DNA of 64,000 nt from Spirosoma sp. SC4-14 (GCF_037201965.1 NZ_CP147518.1:1487001-1551000); one strand, 5' to 3'. Shown: positions 1 to 9,265, counted from the stretch's first letter. Numbers and translations are program-made. Notes: generated by a model from the letters alone, not told the origin.

Positions 1-1212
1 CTGGCGGGAAGTTATCCGGCCTTTTTTTTATCGTCTTTTCGGCCGGTCGAGGTCTTAAAATCGGGTGTACAAAAAAGAAAATCCTCCATACGTAGCCTGT
101 TGGTGATTACCCAGTTCTCGATATCCATTACGCTAATTCTGGGTATGATCATCATCCGAAACCAATTAGGGTATCTTCAGCATAAAGACCTTGGATTCAA
201 CAAAGAGCACTTACTCTCGATCAACAATGCAGCCGCTCTGGGCGATAAACTCAAGCCATTTAAAGCCGAGTTATTGAAAAATCCAGCCATCCTATCGGTC
301 AGCAACACATCCCTATTATTTGCAAACGGCATTCCAGGAAGTGGTTATTTATTCGGAAAACGGTCGGGCAGCGACCCCGTTTTATGCCAGTATCTGGACG
401 TTGATGCGGATTTCGTCAAAACGTTTGCGGTGCCGTTAAAAGCCGGACGCTTCTTCTCCAACGATCGGCTGGCCGACAGCACCGCCGTGGTCATCAACGA
501 AGCGGCCCTGCACGCATTTAATACGAACAGTCCGTTAGATCATGAACTTACCGAAGTCGATGTAAACGGCTCTAAAACGTATAGAATCATTGGTGTTATA
601 AACGACTTCAATTATGAATCGCTTCACCGCCAGGTTCGTCCGCTGGTGTTTCACCTTAGTCCTGTCCGGCAAGCCGCCAGTATTTTAACCATTCGCATTC
701 AGCCCAATGCCACAAAAAATGCGATTAATTACATCGAAGAAACCTGGCAACGATTCGAAAAAACAGACCAATGTCACTATTCGTTTTTAGATGAGCGACT
801 GGCCCGACTTTACGAAGCAGAACAAAAAACGAGTATCATCGCTACGGTTTTTTCGGCCCTGGCCATTTTTATTGCCTGCCTGGGTTTGTTTGGTCTGGCC
901 GTTTTCATAACCGAGCAACGCACCAAAGAAATTGGCATTCGTAAAGTGTTAGGGGCTAGTATTGCCGAAATCCTGTTTCTGTTGTCGCGACAATTTATTG
1001 CCTGGGTGGCCATTGCCATTCTGATTGCCTCGCCCATTGCCTGGTACGCCATGAGCCAATGGCTCGACAACTTCGCTTACCGCGTCGATATTTCGTGGTG
1101 GGTATTTGTTCTGGCCGCTTTTCTGGCCATTGGGATTGCCTTATTGACGGTGAGTTTTCAGAGCATCAAAGCCGCGTTGGCTAATCCCATAAAGTCGTTA
1201 CGATCAGAATAA
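1..1212 (+). CDS. FtsX/MacB-type permease, 3' fragment (block A, permease 1)
   Basis: The frame is open from the first base, so the gene begins left of the window; 403 codons remain. The fragment starts at the exit of the first FtsX domain (SYPAFFLSSFRP), then has a membrane helix (about fragment residues 32-53), a second periplasmic MacB-like domain containing GVINDFNYESLH and YSFLDERL, and a C-terminal FtsX domain with three helices and the cytoplasmic loop TEQRTKEIGIRKVLGAS. It ends in NPIKSLRSE, the tail shared by almost all paralogues in the window. The family transmits ATP-driven conformational change across the inner membrane rather than forming a classic solute channel. The first half and its upstream neighbour cannot be seen, so whether an ATPase gene lies just outside is unknown. 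The next permease begins 66 bp downstream. Confidence 0.93.
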   Translation: MAGSYPAFFLSSFRPVEVLKSGVQKRKSSIRSLLVITQFSISITLILGMIIIRNQLGYLQHKDLGFNKEHLLSINNAAALGDKLKPFKAELLKNPAILSVSNTSLLFANGIPGSGYLFGKRSGSDPVLCQYLDVDADFVKTFAVPLKAGRFFSNDRLADSTAVVINEAALHAFNTNSPLDHELTEVDVNGSKTYRIIGVINDFNYESLHRQVRPLVFHLSPVRQAASILTIRIQPNATKNAINYIEETWQRFEKTDQCHYSFLDERLARLYEAEQKTSIIATVFSALAIFIACLGLFGLAVFITEQRTKEIGIRKVLGASIAEILFLLSRQFIAWVAIAILIASPIAWYAMSQWLDNFAYRVDISWWVFVLAAFLAIGIALLTVSFQSIKAALANPIKSLRSE

Positions 1213-1218
1213 ATGGCA

Positions 1219-1286
1219 TAGTGCATAGGGTTGTAAGAATCTGCGTCTTCTTTCTCTATGCCCCAAGCCCCAAGTCCTATGCACTA
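1219..1286. repeat. inverted repeat whose right arm covers the start codon of permease A2
   Basis: TAGTGCATAGG at 1219-1229 is the exact reverse complement of CCTATGCACTA at 1276-1286, and the second arm contains the ATG at 1279. If transcribed through, the leader could pair with the translation start. The intervening segment (GAATCTGCGTCT near 1236-1247) resembles the junction before permease A3 (GAATCCGCGTCT at 3961-3972), so this leader was probably duplicated together with the gene. Confidence 0.6.
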
Positions 1287-3936
1287 CACACCACCCCGTT
1301 TTGCCACCTGGCTGCTGGAGTTGTTCGGCCACCCCGACACGGGGGAGGAGGTGCAGGGCGATTTGCTGGAATTGTATGTTTACTGGGTTGCAACGGTGGG
1401 CAAACGGAAGGCCGATTGGCGGTATAGTTGGAGTGTGTTAAAGTTACTGAGGCCGCTGGCTCGGCAAAATCGTCCTCTACAGTATACACCACCTTTTTCT
1501 CTTAGTCCTGTTATGCTGCGTAATTATCTGAAAATCGCCTGGCGGAACCTCGTTCTCCACAAATCATTTGCGATAATTAATATCGTGGGACTGGCCGTTG
1601 GGCTGGCCACTTGTTTGCTTATTGTGCTGTTTGTTCGCCATGAGCTAAGCTATGATCGCTACAATGCTAAAGCCGACCGCACCTACCGGATGGTTATCCA
1701 TGCTAAACTGGGAGGTAAGGAAATGAATGCTGCTATGTCGAGCGTACCGGCGGGTCCGGCATTAGCCCACGATTATGCCGGTATAGAAGCTGTTACGCGC
1801 ACGGAGCAGCAAGGATCGTTTGTTGTGAAGCACGGTCAGGAAAGTTTTAAAGAAGAACATGTAGTGTTTGCTGATTCTAACTTTTTCCAAACCTTTTCGA
1901 TACCACTCCTGAAAGGAAACCCCAAAACGGTTCTGACCGAACCCAATACGCTGGTCGTAACGGAAAGCATTGCTCATAAGTACTTTGGCAATCAGGACCC
2001 GGTTGGCCAAACGCTGATGTTGGGTACCAGCGGGCAATTTCGGGTAACGGGGGTGTGTCAGGATGTGCCTCTCAATTCACACTTTCATTACGATATTTTT
2101 GGGTCGATGCGGTCGATCCACTTGCGCGAAACCTGGCTGACAAGTGGTCTGATGACATACATAGTACTCCAGCCGGGCTACTCTGCACAGGCTATTGAGG
2201 CAAAAATTCCGCAGATGGTCAATAAGTATGTGGGCCCCGAAATACAACAACTTTTGGGTATGAGCCAAACCGATTTCACTAAGAAAGGAAACAGTTTTGG
2301 TTTTCAGCTTCAGCCCATTACTGATATTCACCTTCACTCTAATTTTGAGTCGGAAATTGAACCAAACAGCGATATCAAATATATCTATATCTTTTCCATT
2401 ATCGGGGTTTTCATTCTGCTGGTGGCCTGTATCAATTTCATGAATCTGAGTACGGCGGGTTCGGCCGGGCGTGCCAAGGAAGTAGGCATTCGGAAAGTGC
2501 TGGGATCTATACAGCAGCAACTGATTGGTCAGTTTTTAAGTGAATCGGTTCTGATCACGTTTATGGCACTGGTGTTGGCCATTGGAATTATCGCTGTTGT
2601 GTTGCCCGGATTCAATCAACTAGCGGGGCAGCAATTTGAACTGAAGGCATTGACTGATGGCTGGATGGGGCCTGCCGTTGTGCTGGGGTGTGTACTGATT
2701 GGATTGCTGGCAGGGAGTTATCCGGCTTTTTTTCTATCGGCTTTCAGGCCAGTGAGTGTACTGAAAGGTCGCTTACTGGCGGGTTCTAAAAGCGGATGGC
2801 TCCGCAATACGCTGGTTACAATTCAATTTATGGTATCGATCGGAATGATTATTGGTACACTGGTCGTTTACCAACAACTTAATTTTATCCAGCATAAAAA
2901 AGTTGGTTTCGATAAGTCGCAGGTACTCATTGTGCACGATACCTATACACTGGGCAATAAATCGGATGCTTTCAAAGTCGAACTGGGCAAGCTATCGCAG
3001 GTGCAGGGCGTTACATTAGCGGGTTATTTGCCCGCAGGCCCGTCGAACAGTGCTACCGATGGATTCAGGCCCGACAATGGAGACGCTCAATCGAGTCCTT
3101 ACCGCGAAAAGAATTATTATGTCGATGAAAACTACCTGCCCACACTGGGTATCAAACTGGCCTACGGGCGAAATTTCTCGAAAGCATTTCCATCCGACAG
3201 TGCCGCGGTTTTACTGAACGAAGCGGCTGTGAAACGATTTGGTTTTAAAAACCAGAGCGCCATAGGGCAATACGTTTGGGCCGTTGGCGATGGCAGTCCA
3301 ACAAGCCAGCGTAAGTATAAGATAATTGGTGTAGTAAACGATTTTCATTTTGAGTCGATGCACCAGCAAATAGCTCCTCTGATTCTGTTTTATGGGCAGG
3401 ATAATTATCAGATGGCTGTTCGCATCCAAACAGGTGATGTTCCAGAGTTGCTGAAAAAAATAGAACAGACCTGGAAAGCCCAGACCGATTTGCCTTTTGC
3501 TTATTCGTTCCTCGACGAACGCTTCAACGCCATCTATAAATCGGAGCAGCGTGTGGGGCAGTTGTTCAGCATTTTCGCCAGTCTGGCCGTCATAATTTCG
3601 TGCCTGGGATTGTTCGGTTTAGCCATGTTTACGGCTCAGCAGCGTACCAAAGAAATTGGTGTTCGCAAAGTGCTGGGTGCATCGGTCGCCAGTGTCGTGG
3701 CATTACTTTCCAAAGATTTTTTGAAACTGGTATGTATCGCTATTCTGATTGCGTCGCCCATTGCCTGGTATGCCATGGATCGATGGCTGGCCGATTTTGC
3801 CTACCGAATCAACATTCAGTGGTGGGTATTTGCGCTGGCTGGTTTGCTTTCGGTTGGCATTGCGCTGGTAACGGTTAGTTTTCAGAGTATCAAAGCCGCG
3901 TTGGCCAATCCGATTACTTCTCTTCGATCTGAATAA
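1279..3936 (+). CDS. FtsX/MacB-type permease with N-terminal permease prefix domain (block A, permease 2)
   Basis: This 885-residue protein has an extra N-terminal soluble region before the permease proper. Residues 1 to about 62 (FATWLLELFGHPDTGEEVQGD, ending in WRYSWSVLKLLRPL) match what is annotated in Bacteroidota as permease prefix domain 2. A Pro-rich linker leads to Met79, where the usual permease start MLRNYLKIAWRNL appears. TM1 is about residues 97-119, the first periplasmic domain about 120-365, the first FtsX domain begins near 371 (LLVACINFMNL), TM5 is near 512-533, the second periplasmic domain about 540-755, and the last FtsX domain starts near 763 (AQQRTKEIGVRKVLGAS). The ATG at 1279 was chosen over 1258 because the product then starts MHYTPP, parallel to MHYKPP in the next gene. 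Role inferred: mechanotransmission permease needing a separate ATPase, with the prefix as a cytoplasmic docking module. Confidence 0.93.
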   Translation: MHYTPPRFATWLLELFGHPDTGEEVQGDLLELYVYWVATVGKRKADWRYSWSVLKLLRPLARQNRPLQYTPPFSLSPVMLRNYLKIAWRNLVLHKSFAIINIVGLAVGLATCLLIVLFVRHELSYDRYNAKADRTYRMVIHAKLGGKEMNAAMSSVPAGPALAHDYAGIEAVTRTEQQGSFVVKHGQESFKEEHVVFADSNFFQTFSIPLLKGNPKTVLTEPNTLVVTESIAHKYFGNQDPVGQTLMLGTSGQFRVTGVCQDVPLNSHFHYDIFGSMRSIHLRETWLTSGLMTYIVLQPGYSAQAIEAKIPQMVNKYVGPEIQQLLGMSQTDFTKKGNSFGFQLQPITDIHLHSNFESEIEPNSDIKYIYIFSIIGVFILLVACINFMNLSTAGSAGRAKEVGIRKVLGSIQQQLIGQFLSESVLITFMALVLAIGIIAVVLPGFNQLAGQQFELKALTDGWMGPAVVLGCVLIGLLAGSYPAFFLSAFRPVSVLKGRLLAGSKSGWLRNTLVTIQFMVSIGMIIGTLVVYQQLNFIQHKKVGFDKSQVLIVHDTYTLGNKSDAFKVELGKLSQVQGVTLAGYLPAGPSNSATDGFRPDNGDAQSSPYREKNYYVDENYLPTLGIKLAYGRNFSKAFPSDSAAVLLNEAAVKRFGFKNQSAIGQYVWAVGDGSPTSQRKYKIIGVVNDFHFESMHQQIAPLILFYGQDNYQMAVRIQTGDVPELLKKIEQTWKAQTDLPFAYSFLDERFNAIYKSEQRVGQLFSIFASLAVIISCLGLFGLAMFTAQQRTKEIGVRKVLGASVASVVALLSKDFLKLVCIAILIASPIAWYAMDRWLADFAYRINIQWWVFALAGLLSVGIALVTVSFQSIKAALANPITSLRSE

Positions 3937-3943
3937 AGGCATC

Positions 3944-3987
3944 GGGTATGGGGCGATTACGAATCCGCGTCTGTTCACCCTATACCC
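3944..3987. repeat. imperfect hairpin in the leader of permease A3
   Basis: GGGTATGGGG (3944-3953) pairs with CCCTATACCC (3978-3987) at 9 of 10 positions, 15 nt before the ATG at 4003. The junction also shares CCCTATGCACTAC at the start codon with the preceding gene. No U-tract follows, so an intrinsic terminator is unlikely. Confidence 0.4.
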
Positions 3988-4002
3988 CAAGCCCTTCGCC
4001 CT

Positions 4003-6636
4003 ATGCACTACAAACCACCCTACTTTGCCACCTGGCTGCTGGAGACCTTTGGTCATCCTGATACTTCGGAAGAAGTGCAGGGCGATTTGCTGGAACTCTA
4101 CGTCCATTGGGTGCAGACGGTGGGCAAGCGGAAGGCCGATTGGCGATACAGTTGGAGTGTATTTAAACTTTTGCGGCCCCTGGCCCAATCAAAAACAGCT
4201 AAAGAGTATCCTTCTCCTTTTTCATTAGGTCCTGCTATGATTCGCAACTATCTAAAAATCGCCTGGCGCAACTTAGCGCACGCCCGCGTTTTCTCGCTCA
4301 TTAATGGATTTGGCCTGACTGTAGGCATTGCCTGTGCATTATTGGTTTTTCTGGTTATTCGCCACCAGACCAGTTACGACCGGAATCATAAAAATGGCGA
4401 TCGGGTTTATCGGGTCCAGACCGTAAATAACAGCGACCCGAATCCACACCCCGGCACCTACACCGAGATGGCAACGGTGTTGCGGAGCGAAGCGCCTGAA
4501 CTGGAAACCGTTGTGCCAATTATGAATAAATGGGGGAAAGGCCTGGCAATTCCAGAATCGGGTGCGTTTTTTAAGGAGCGTGTGGTTTTTACTGATCCTG
4601 GATTATTTCACTTGCTGGATTACCAGTGGCTTACGGGCAACGCCAGGACGGCCCTTGCGCGGCCCGATCAGGTGGTCTTGACCGAATCGTATGCCCGAAA
4701 GTTTTTCGGTACCACGGACGTTGTTGGTAAAACAATTCGCTACGATAACAAAGAGGATTTGCGCGTAACGGGCATACTGAAAGACCATCCTGAAACCACC
4801 AATTTTCCATTCGATATATTGATTTCGTATCCGACGCTCAAGCGCGTAGAACCTGATTTCGATTCGCACGGATGGAGCGGTTTTGGTGATGATTTTCAGG
4901 TATATGCGTTACTGAAACCGGGCTTTAAACCCGAGCAGCTAACGCGCCGGTTCCATGCCATTCAGGTTAAATATCAGAAAGATCCGAAAATGGTAGAGAA
5001 CCAGCATTTTGCCCTGAACCCGCTTTCGGAACTGCACTATTCATTCAATTTCAGCGGTCGGCAGGCCAACAAAAAAATGCTTAATACGCTGGCTCTGATT
5101 GGCCTGTTTGTTTTATTCATTGCCTGCATCAATTTTATCAATCTGACTACGGCGCAGGCACTCAAACGAGCCAAAGAAGTCGGGATTCGCAAAGCGGTTG
5201 GTAGTAACCGACTGTCGTTGATTTATCAATTCCTTACCGAAGCTGGACTGATTACATGGATTGCTACCCTGATGTCGGTTCTGCTGGCGTGGCTGGTGCT
5301 GCCTGCCGTTGCCAACATGATGGGTTTACCGTTGGCAGCATCTGATTTGTTCTCCTGGCCGATTGCGCTGTTTTTGGGCGGTTTAGCAATTGTAACTGCC
5401 CTTTTGGCTGGTACTTATCCAGCTTTCCGGCTGTCGGGAATGGCACCAATATGGGCGCTAAAAAGTAATAAGCTTCCGCGGGGTGAACGTAGGGTTACAT
5501 TACGACAGGGATTAGTGGTTGTTCAATTTACCATTGCCATGGTGCTGATTAGCAGTGCTCTGCTTATTCGGCAACAACTCTCTTTTTTCCAGACGGCCAA
5601 CCTGGGGTTCAATAAAAATGCCATCATCACGGTTAGCCTGCCCGACAATAAGCCCGAAAAACTGCAATCGCTACGGGCTCAGCTAATGGAATCGCCACAG
5701 ATCAAGGATGTTAGTTTTTCGTTCAACAGTGCCTCGGCCGAAAGCAACTGGATGCAGGGAATGCAGTATCGGACAGGAGCAACGGCCATTGAAGTTAAAA
5801 CTCAGATGAAAATGGGCGATTCGCATTACCTCGATACCTATGGTATTCAACTACTGGCCGGGCAGGGTTTTCGGGAGGGTGATACAGCCTATTTCAAGGT
5901 GCTTACCAACGAAGTTTTCCTCAGCCGAATTGGCATTAGTGATCCCCGAGCCGCCATTGGTCAGAAAATCTATTATGGCGATGGACCACAGTTCGCTACC
6001 ATTATTGGCGTTGTTAAAGACTTTCATGTCAACTCGTTGCATCAGAAAATAGACCCAACGCTGATTCAGGTAGTACCGAACAATTTCTATCAGGCAGGCA
6101 TCAAACTGAAAAGCGAGAAGCCAACGGCCGAATCGATTCAATCGGCTTTGGCTACCCTTGAAAAAGCCTGGAAAGCAACGTTTCCTGATCAGGTTTTTGC
6201 GTACGATTTTCTGGATAAAACCCTGGCCGATGCCTACAAAAACGAAACCCGCACCGCTCAACTAATTGATACCTCAACGCTGATTGCTATTCTGATTTCC
6301 TGCCTGGGGCTTTTCGGGTTGGCTACGTTCACGGCCGAGCAGCGTACGAAGGAGATTGGTGTCCGAAAAGTACTGGGAGCTTCGGTGGGCAGTATTGTTG
6401 CGTTGCTCTCCCGCGATTTTCTGAAACTGGTATTGGTGGCTATACTGATTGCGGCTCCTGTTGCCTGGTATGGAGTAAGCGAGTGGTTGCAGAATTTCGA
6501 GTTCAAAATTCAAATCCACTGGTGGGTATTTGTGCTAACAGGTCTATCGTTAGTGTTGATTGCGCTGTTGACCGTTAGCTTCCAGAGCATCAAAGCTGCG
6601 CTGATAAATCCAGTGAAATCGTTGCGGTCAGAGTAA
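4003..6636 (+). CDS. FtsX/MacB-type permease with N-terminal permease prefix domain (block A, permease 3)
   Basis: At 877 residues it is the second prefix-bearing permease; the prefix (FATWLLETFGHPDTSEEVQGD ... WRYSWSVFKLLRPL) is again exactly 78 residues before the internal Met79 that begins MIRNYLKIAWRNL. First FtsX domain near residue 362 (LFIACINFINLTTAQA), TM5 near 504-523, second FtsX domain near 754 (AEQRTKEIGVRKVLGAS). In the second periplasmic domain the conserved signature reads GVVKDFHVNSLH and the pre-helix signature FAYDFLDKTL. TM1 follows a variant sequence, FSLINGFGLTVGIACALLVF, and the first periplasmic domain starts TSYDRNHKNGDRVYRV. It is the last gene of block A; a strong palindrome 8 bp after the stop separates it from a convergent gene. 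Confidence 0.93.
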   Translation: MHYKPPYFATWLLETFGHPDTSEEVQGDLLELYVHWVQTVGKRKADWRYSWSVFKLLRPLAQSKTAKEYPSPFSLGPAMIRNYLKIAWRNLAHARVFSLINGFGLTVGIACALLVFLVIRHQTSYDRNHKNGDRVYRVQTVNNSDPNPHPGTYTEMATVLRSEAPELETVVPIMNKWGKGLAIPESGAFFKERVVFTDPGLFHLLDYQWLTGNARTALARPDQVVLTESYARKFFGTTDVVGKTIRYDNKEDLRVTGILKDHPETTNFPFDILISYPTLKRVEPDFDSHGWSGFGDDFQVYALLKPGFKPEQLTRRFHAIQVKYQKDPKMVENQHFALNPLSELHYSFNFSGRQANKKMLNTLALIGLFVLFIACINFINLTTAQALKRAKEVGIRKAVGSNRLSLIYQFLTEAGLITWIATLMSVLLAWLVLPAVANMMGLPLAASDLFSWPIALFLGGLAIVTALLAGTYPAFRLSGMAPIWALKSNKLPRGERRVTLRQGLVVVQFTIAMVLISSALLIRQQLSFFQTANLGFNKNAIITVSLPDNKPEKLQSLRAQLMESPQIKDVSFSFNSASAESNWMQGMQYRTGATAIEVKTQMKMGDSHYLDTYGIQLLAGQGFREGDTAYFKVLTNEVFLSRIGISDPRAAIGQKIYYGDGPQFATIIGVVKDFHVNSLHQKIDPTLIQVVPNNFYQAGIKLKSEKPTAESIQSALATLEKAWKATFPDQVFAYDFLDKTLADAYKNETRTAQLIDTSTLIAILISCLGLFGLATFTAEQRTKEIGVRKVLGASVGSIVALLSRDFLKLVLVAILIAAPVAWYGVSEWLQNFEFKIQIHWWVFVLTGLSLVLIALLTVSFQSIKAALINPVKSLRSE

Positions 6637-6644
6637 TGATATTG

Positions 6645-6704
6645 ACTATTGGTCATCGACGGTTCGGTTGAAGCAGAGGACGAACCGTCAATGACCAATA
6701 GTCA
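6645..6704. terminator. bidirectional terminator-like hairpin between convergent genes
   Basis: Bases 6645-6666 and 6681-6702 form a 22-bp stem with one mismatch (ACTATTGGTCAT...GGTTCG against CGAACCGTC...CAATAGT) and a 14-nt loop. It sits between the stop of the block A permease and the stop of the minus-strand UbiA-like gene, which it overlaps. There is no clear U-tract, so its role as a terminator rests on position and stem strength. Confidence 0.55.
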
Positions 6705-7608
6705 TCATTAGTAGTCCTGGAATCATCAGTAGTCCGTCCAGATACAGATAGTAGGCATAATCCGATAGTGGCGATTGGAGCCGTTGGGAAGTTAATACGA
6801 GCAGGATCATGGGCAGACTCAGGCAGATGAGCGTTTCGGGACTGACATCCTGATAAAAAAGTGCCACAAGGGAAAACATATAGATCACTACCAGAGCCCG
6901 GAAAAATAACTGGGCCTGTTGGTTTGTCAGCATCGACACAAGGGTAAGCCATTTCGATTTACCGTCATCGCTTCGGTCGCGGTAGTCGAACCAGAAGGCA
7001 ATGCTATAGATGAACACAAACCAGGTTAGGGCCCAGGTGAATATTCGGAGCCCGTTTGGAGCGTTGGTTGTTGCGTTGATTAGCAGCGGTAGCCCAACCG
7101 TAACATAGGTCCAGACCATAGACAGATAGGCTGTTTTCAGAATGGCAATTCGACGGAGAGCCAGAAAGGGCCAGAAATTTAGTTTGGGAGCGGTATACAG
7201 AAAGGCCAGTATCACCACCGGGAAGAGGTCATACAGGTATGTTTTCAATATATACAACTCACGCAGCCCAATAAGCGCCGATACCAGAAACAGCAGCAGA
7301 AGCAGCTTTTTGTGCTGTTGATTCCAATGAAGTCTTTGCGTTCCGGCGGGAGATAAGTCGGCCGGTAAATCGGTCAGGTACCAATGTAGGGAATAGCTGC
7401 CGAGGGTACCCGCAAAAACAAACGCCAGGAGCGATCTGGGAAGCGCCAGATCGAACAGCAGTGCCGTGGTCTGGCACATAATAACGGCGCAGAACGCAAT
7501 GTAGGCATTGCTGAATAGAATGAGCTGAAGGAGGGATTCTAGAAAGCCAAGCAGGGCCCGACGCATTCGATCATGGTCAAATAATTGCGCCAAAGATACT
7601 GAACACAT
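6688..7608 (-). CDS. UbiA-like polytopic membrane protein (putative prenyltransferase)
   Basis: The 306-residue product is almost entirely hydrophobic, with about eight to nine membrane helices. The loop DYRDRSDDGKSKW (about residues 210-222) resembles the second Asp-rich motif (DxxxD) of UbiA-superfamily prenyltransferases, and YTAPKLNFWPF followed by LKTAYLSMVWTYVTVGLPLL matches the helix arrangement before it. The expected first NDxxD motif in helix 2 is not recognisable (HWYLTDLPAD lies in that place), so catalytic activity is uncertain. Such genes in Bacteroidota are often stand-alone. Starts at 7608 or 7566 (MRRALLGFLES) are both possible. The gene is divergent from the serine hydrolase and convergent with block A. 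Confidence 0.6.
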   Translation of the reverse strand: MCSVSLAQLFDHDRMRRALLGFLESLLQLILFSNAYIAFCAVIMCQTTALLFDLALPRSLLAFVFAGTLGSYSLHWYLTDLPADLSPAGTQRLHWNQQHKKLLLLLFLVSALIGLRELYILKTYLYDLFPVVILAFLYTAPKLNFWPFLALRRIAILKTAYLSMVWTYVTVGLPLLINATTNAPNGLRIFTWALTWFVFIYSIAFWFDYRDRSDDGKSKWLTLVSMLTNQQAQLFFRALVVIYMFSLVALFYQDVSPETLICLSLPMILLVLTSQRLQSPLSDYAYYLYLDGLLMIPGLLMMTIGH

Positions 7609-7737
7609 CCAAAGAACGGCATGTGCGTCTGTTGGTCTGGTTTTTTTAATCGACCGTTAAGCCAAAGTAAGAGAAAAGATGTGTCTGTAACCTTTTCAGA
7701 AAACGGCGGTTTTCCCCGGAAATCCTTCCTGTCGCTT

Positions 7738-9195
7738 ATGTTGTTTCTCCGAATTACTACTGTTCTTGTTTGGTTGATTACTACACTCACAAGTGGGCAA
7801 CTATTACCGGCGCAAACTCAACAGGTCGACACATTGATTTGGCGCGAAATGCGCGAACGCCGGATTCCTGGCGTACAGGTTGCCGTGGTGCAGCATGGCC
7901 AGATTATACTGTCAAAATCGTATGGAGTCGCCACTATTCAGCAATCGATGCCAGTTACCAACCAGACCGTATTTTCAATCAACTCGTGCACCAAGGCTTT
8001 TACGGGTGTAGCAATCATGCAGTTGGTAGAGGCCGGGAAAGTCGATCTCGAAGCACCCGTATCCCGCTATCTTCCTGGGTTACCCCAAGCCTGGCAACCC
8101 GTAAAAATTAGGCAACTATTAACGCACGTCTCTGGCCTGCCCGACATTCTGCGGAAAGTGCTTAACCCGGCAACGGGCGCTTTTATGGGGCAGGATAATG
8201 AGGAGTCGGCCTGGGCAAAGGTGCAGCAGTTGCCAATGGAGTTTCCAACCGGTGAGCAGTTTAGCTACAATCAGACAAACTACGTTTTGCTGGGTAAAAT
8301 CATTGATAAATTTAACCAGAAACCGTTTGCGGAGGTTTACCGGGACAAACAGTTTTTGGCTGCCGGAATGCTGCACACCTGCTTTGGCGACTCGCGCGAT
8401 GTGATTCCAAACATGGCGCGCGGTTATCGGTATGTTACGCGGTTAGATGGCCGGAATTTGAATGAAAGTAAATTGGTTAACGTCTATGAAGAATTTCCGG
8501 GGTTTCGCCGGGCCGCGTCCGGCATAAATAGTACGGCCGAAGATCTGGCCCACTGGATTGGGGCACTGCAACAGGGTAAAATCCTGAAAACGAAGGATGC
8601 GCTCAATACACTTTGGAGACCCGGCACCTATAACAACGGTTCACCAACGCAGTGGGCACTTGGCTGGGTCTCTAAACCTCGTCCAAAACACCCCGCCGTT
8701 ACGGCTACGGGCGGTGGACGCTCGGCTTTTTTTGTATATCCCGACGATGATCTGGCCGTTATTGTACTGACGAATCTGTCGGGTTCGTATCCCGAAGATT
8801 TCATCGACGAACTGGCCGGATGCGTTGACCCCGACATACCGGCCTCTGATCCAATTACGGCTTTACGGATGCAGTTACGAAAGCGCGGTTTCGATCGGGC
8901 AATTGAGGTAGTTAACGACGAACAGAAAAAAAACTCTGATTTCAAGCCCTCAGAAAATGACCTCAACGACTGGGCTTACCGGATGATGAGCCAGGGACAA
9001 TTAAACGAAGCACTGGGTGTTTTTAAACTGAATGTCTATCTGTATCCGCAAAGGTGGAACGTCTACGATAGTTATGGCGAAGCTCTTTTTCGATCGGGTC
9101 AGAAAGATGCCGCCATTGCGATGTATAAAAAATCCATTGCGCTTAATCCTAACAATCAGGGTGGTAAAGCCATGCTGGAGCGCATTCAGAAATAA
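7738..9195 (+). CDS. secreted beta-lactamase-family serine hydrolase with C-terminal TPR-like tail
   Basis: The start at 7738 gives a 485-residue protein with a signal peptide (MLFLRITTVLVWLITTL, cleavage near LPAQ); the earlier in-frame start at 7621 would bury it. The class C beta-lactamase/DD-peptidase fold is shown by the nucleophile motif S83-C-T-K86 in FSINSCTKAFTG. The usual YxN motif reads Y177-N-Q (FSYNQTNYVLLG), and the third motif is GGG at 325-327 (TATGGGRSAFFVYP) instead of KTG or HTG. These changes favour an esterase- or peptidase-like role over beta-lactam hydrolysis. Residues about 415-485 resemble tetratricopeptide repeats (VYDSYGEALFRSGQKDAAIA). Location inferred: periplasm. 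The substrate cannot be told. Confidence 0.85.
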   Translation: MLFLRITTVLVWLITTLTSGQLLPAQTQQVDTLIWREMRERRIPGVQVAVVQHGQIILSKSYGVATIQQSMPVTNQTVFSINSCTKAFTGVAIMQLVEAGKVDLEAPVSRYLPGLPQAWQPVKIRQLLTHVSGLPDILRKVLNPATGAFMGQDNEESAWAKVQQLPMEFPTGEQFSYNQTNYVLLGKIIDKFNQKPFAEVYRDKQFLAAGMLHTCFGDSRDVIPNMARGYRYVTRLDGRNLNESKLVNVYEEFPGFRRAASGINSTAEDLAHWIGALQQGKILKTKDALNTLWRPGTYNNGSPTQWALGWVSKPRPKHPAVTATGGGRSAFFVYPDDDLAVIVLTNLSGSYPEDFIDELAGCVDPDIPASDPITALRMQLRKRGFDRAIEVVNDEQKKNSDFKPSENDLNDWAYRMMSQGQLNEALGVFKLNVYLYPQRWNVYDSYGEALFRSGQKDAAIAMYKKSIALNPNNQGGKAMLERIQK

Positions 9196-9265
9196 TCCCA
9201 ATCAATTAACAATTGGCTGATGTTGCCAGTTATGGTGCTATTCGCAGACCATTTACTTACTAACG

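Noticed and set aside
1214..1228. TGGCATAGTGCATAG before permease A2 as a sigma-54 promoter
   Set aside because: The -24 half matches, but there is no TTG/GC at the -12 position and no TGTCC-N6-GGACA dyad upstream; the sequence belongs to the start-codon inverted repeat.
1258..1278. In-frame start of permease A2 at 1258
   Set aside because: It would add MPQAPSP, which has no match in the parallel gene A3, whose prefix starts exactly at MHYKPP.
3703..4188. Minus-strand open frames opposite the conserved permease 3' ends (for example 3703-4188, 6258-6506, 19747-19959, 25088-25330, 35038-35280)
   Set aside because: They recur because they are the antisense of the same conserved FtsX segment, have no leader of their own and encode nothing recognisable.
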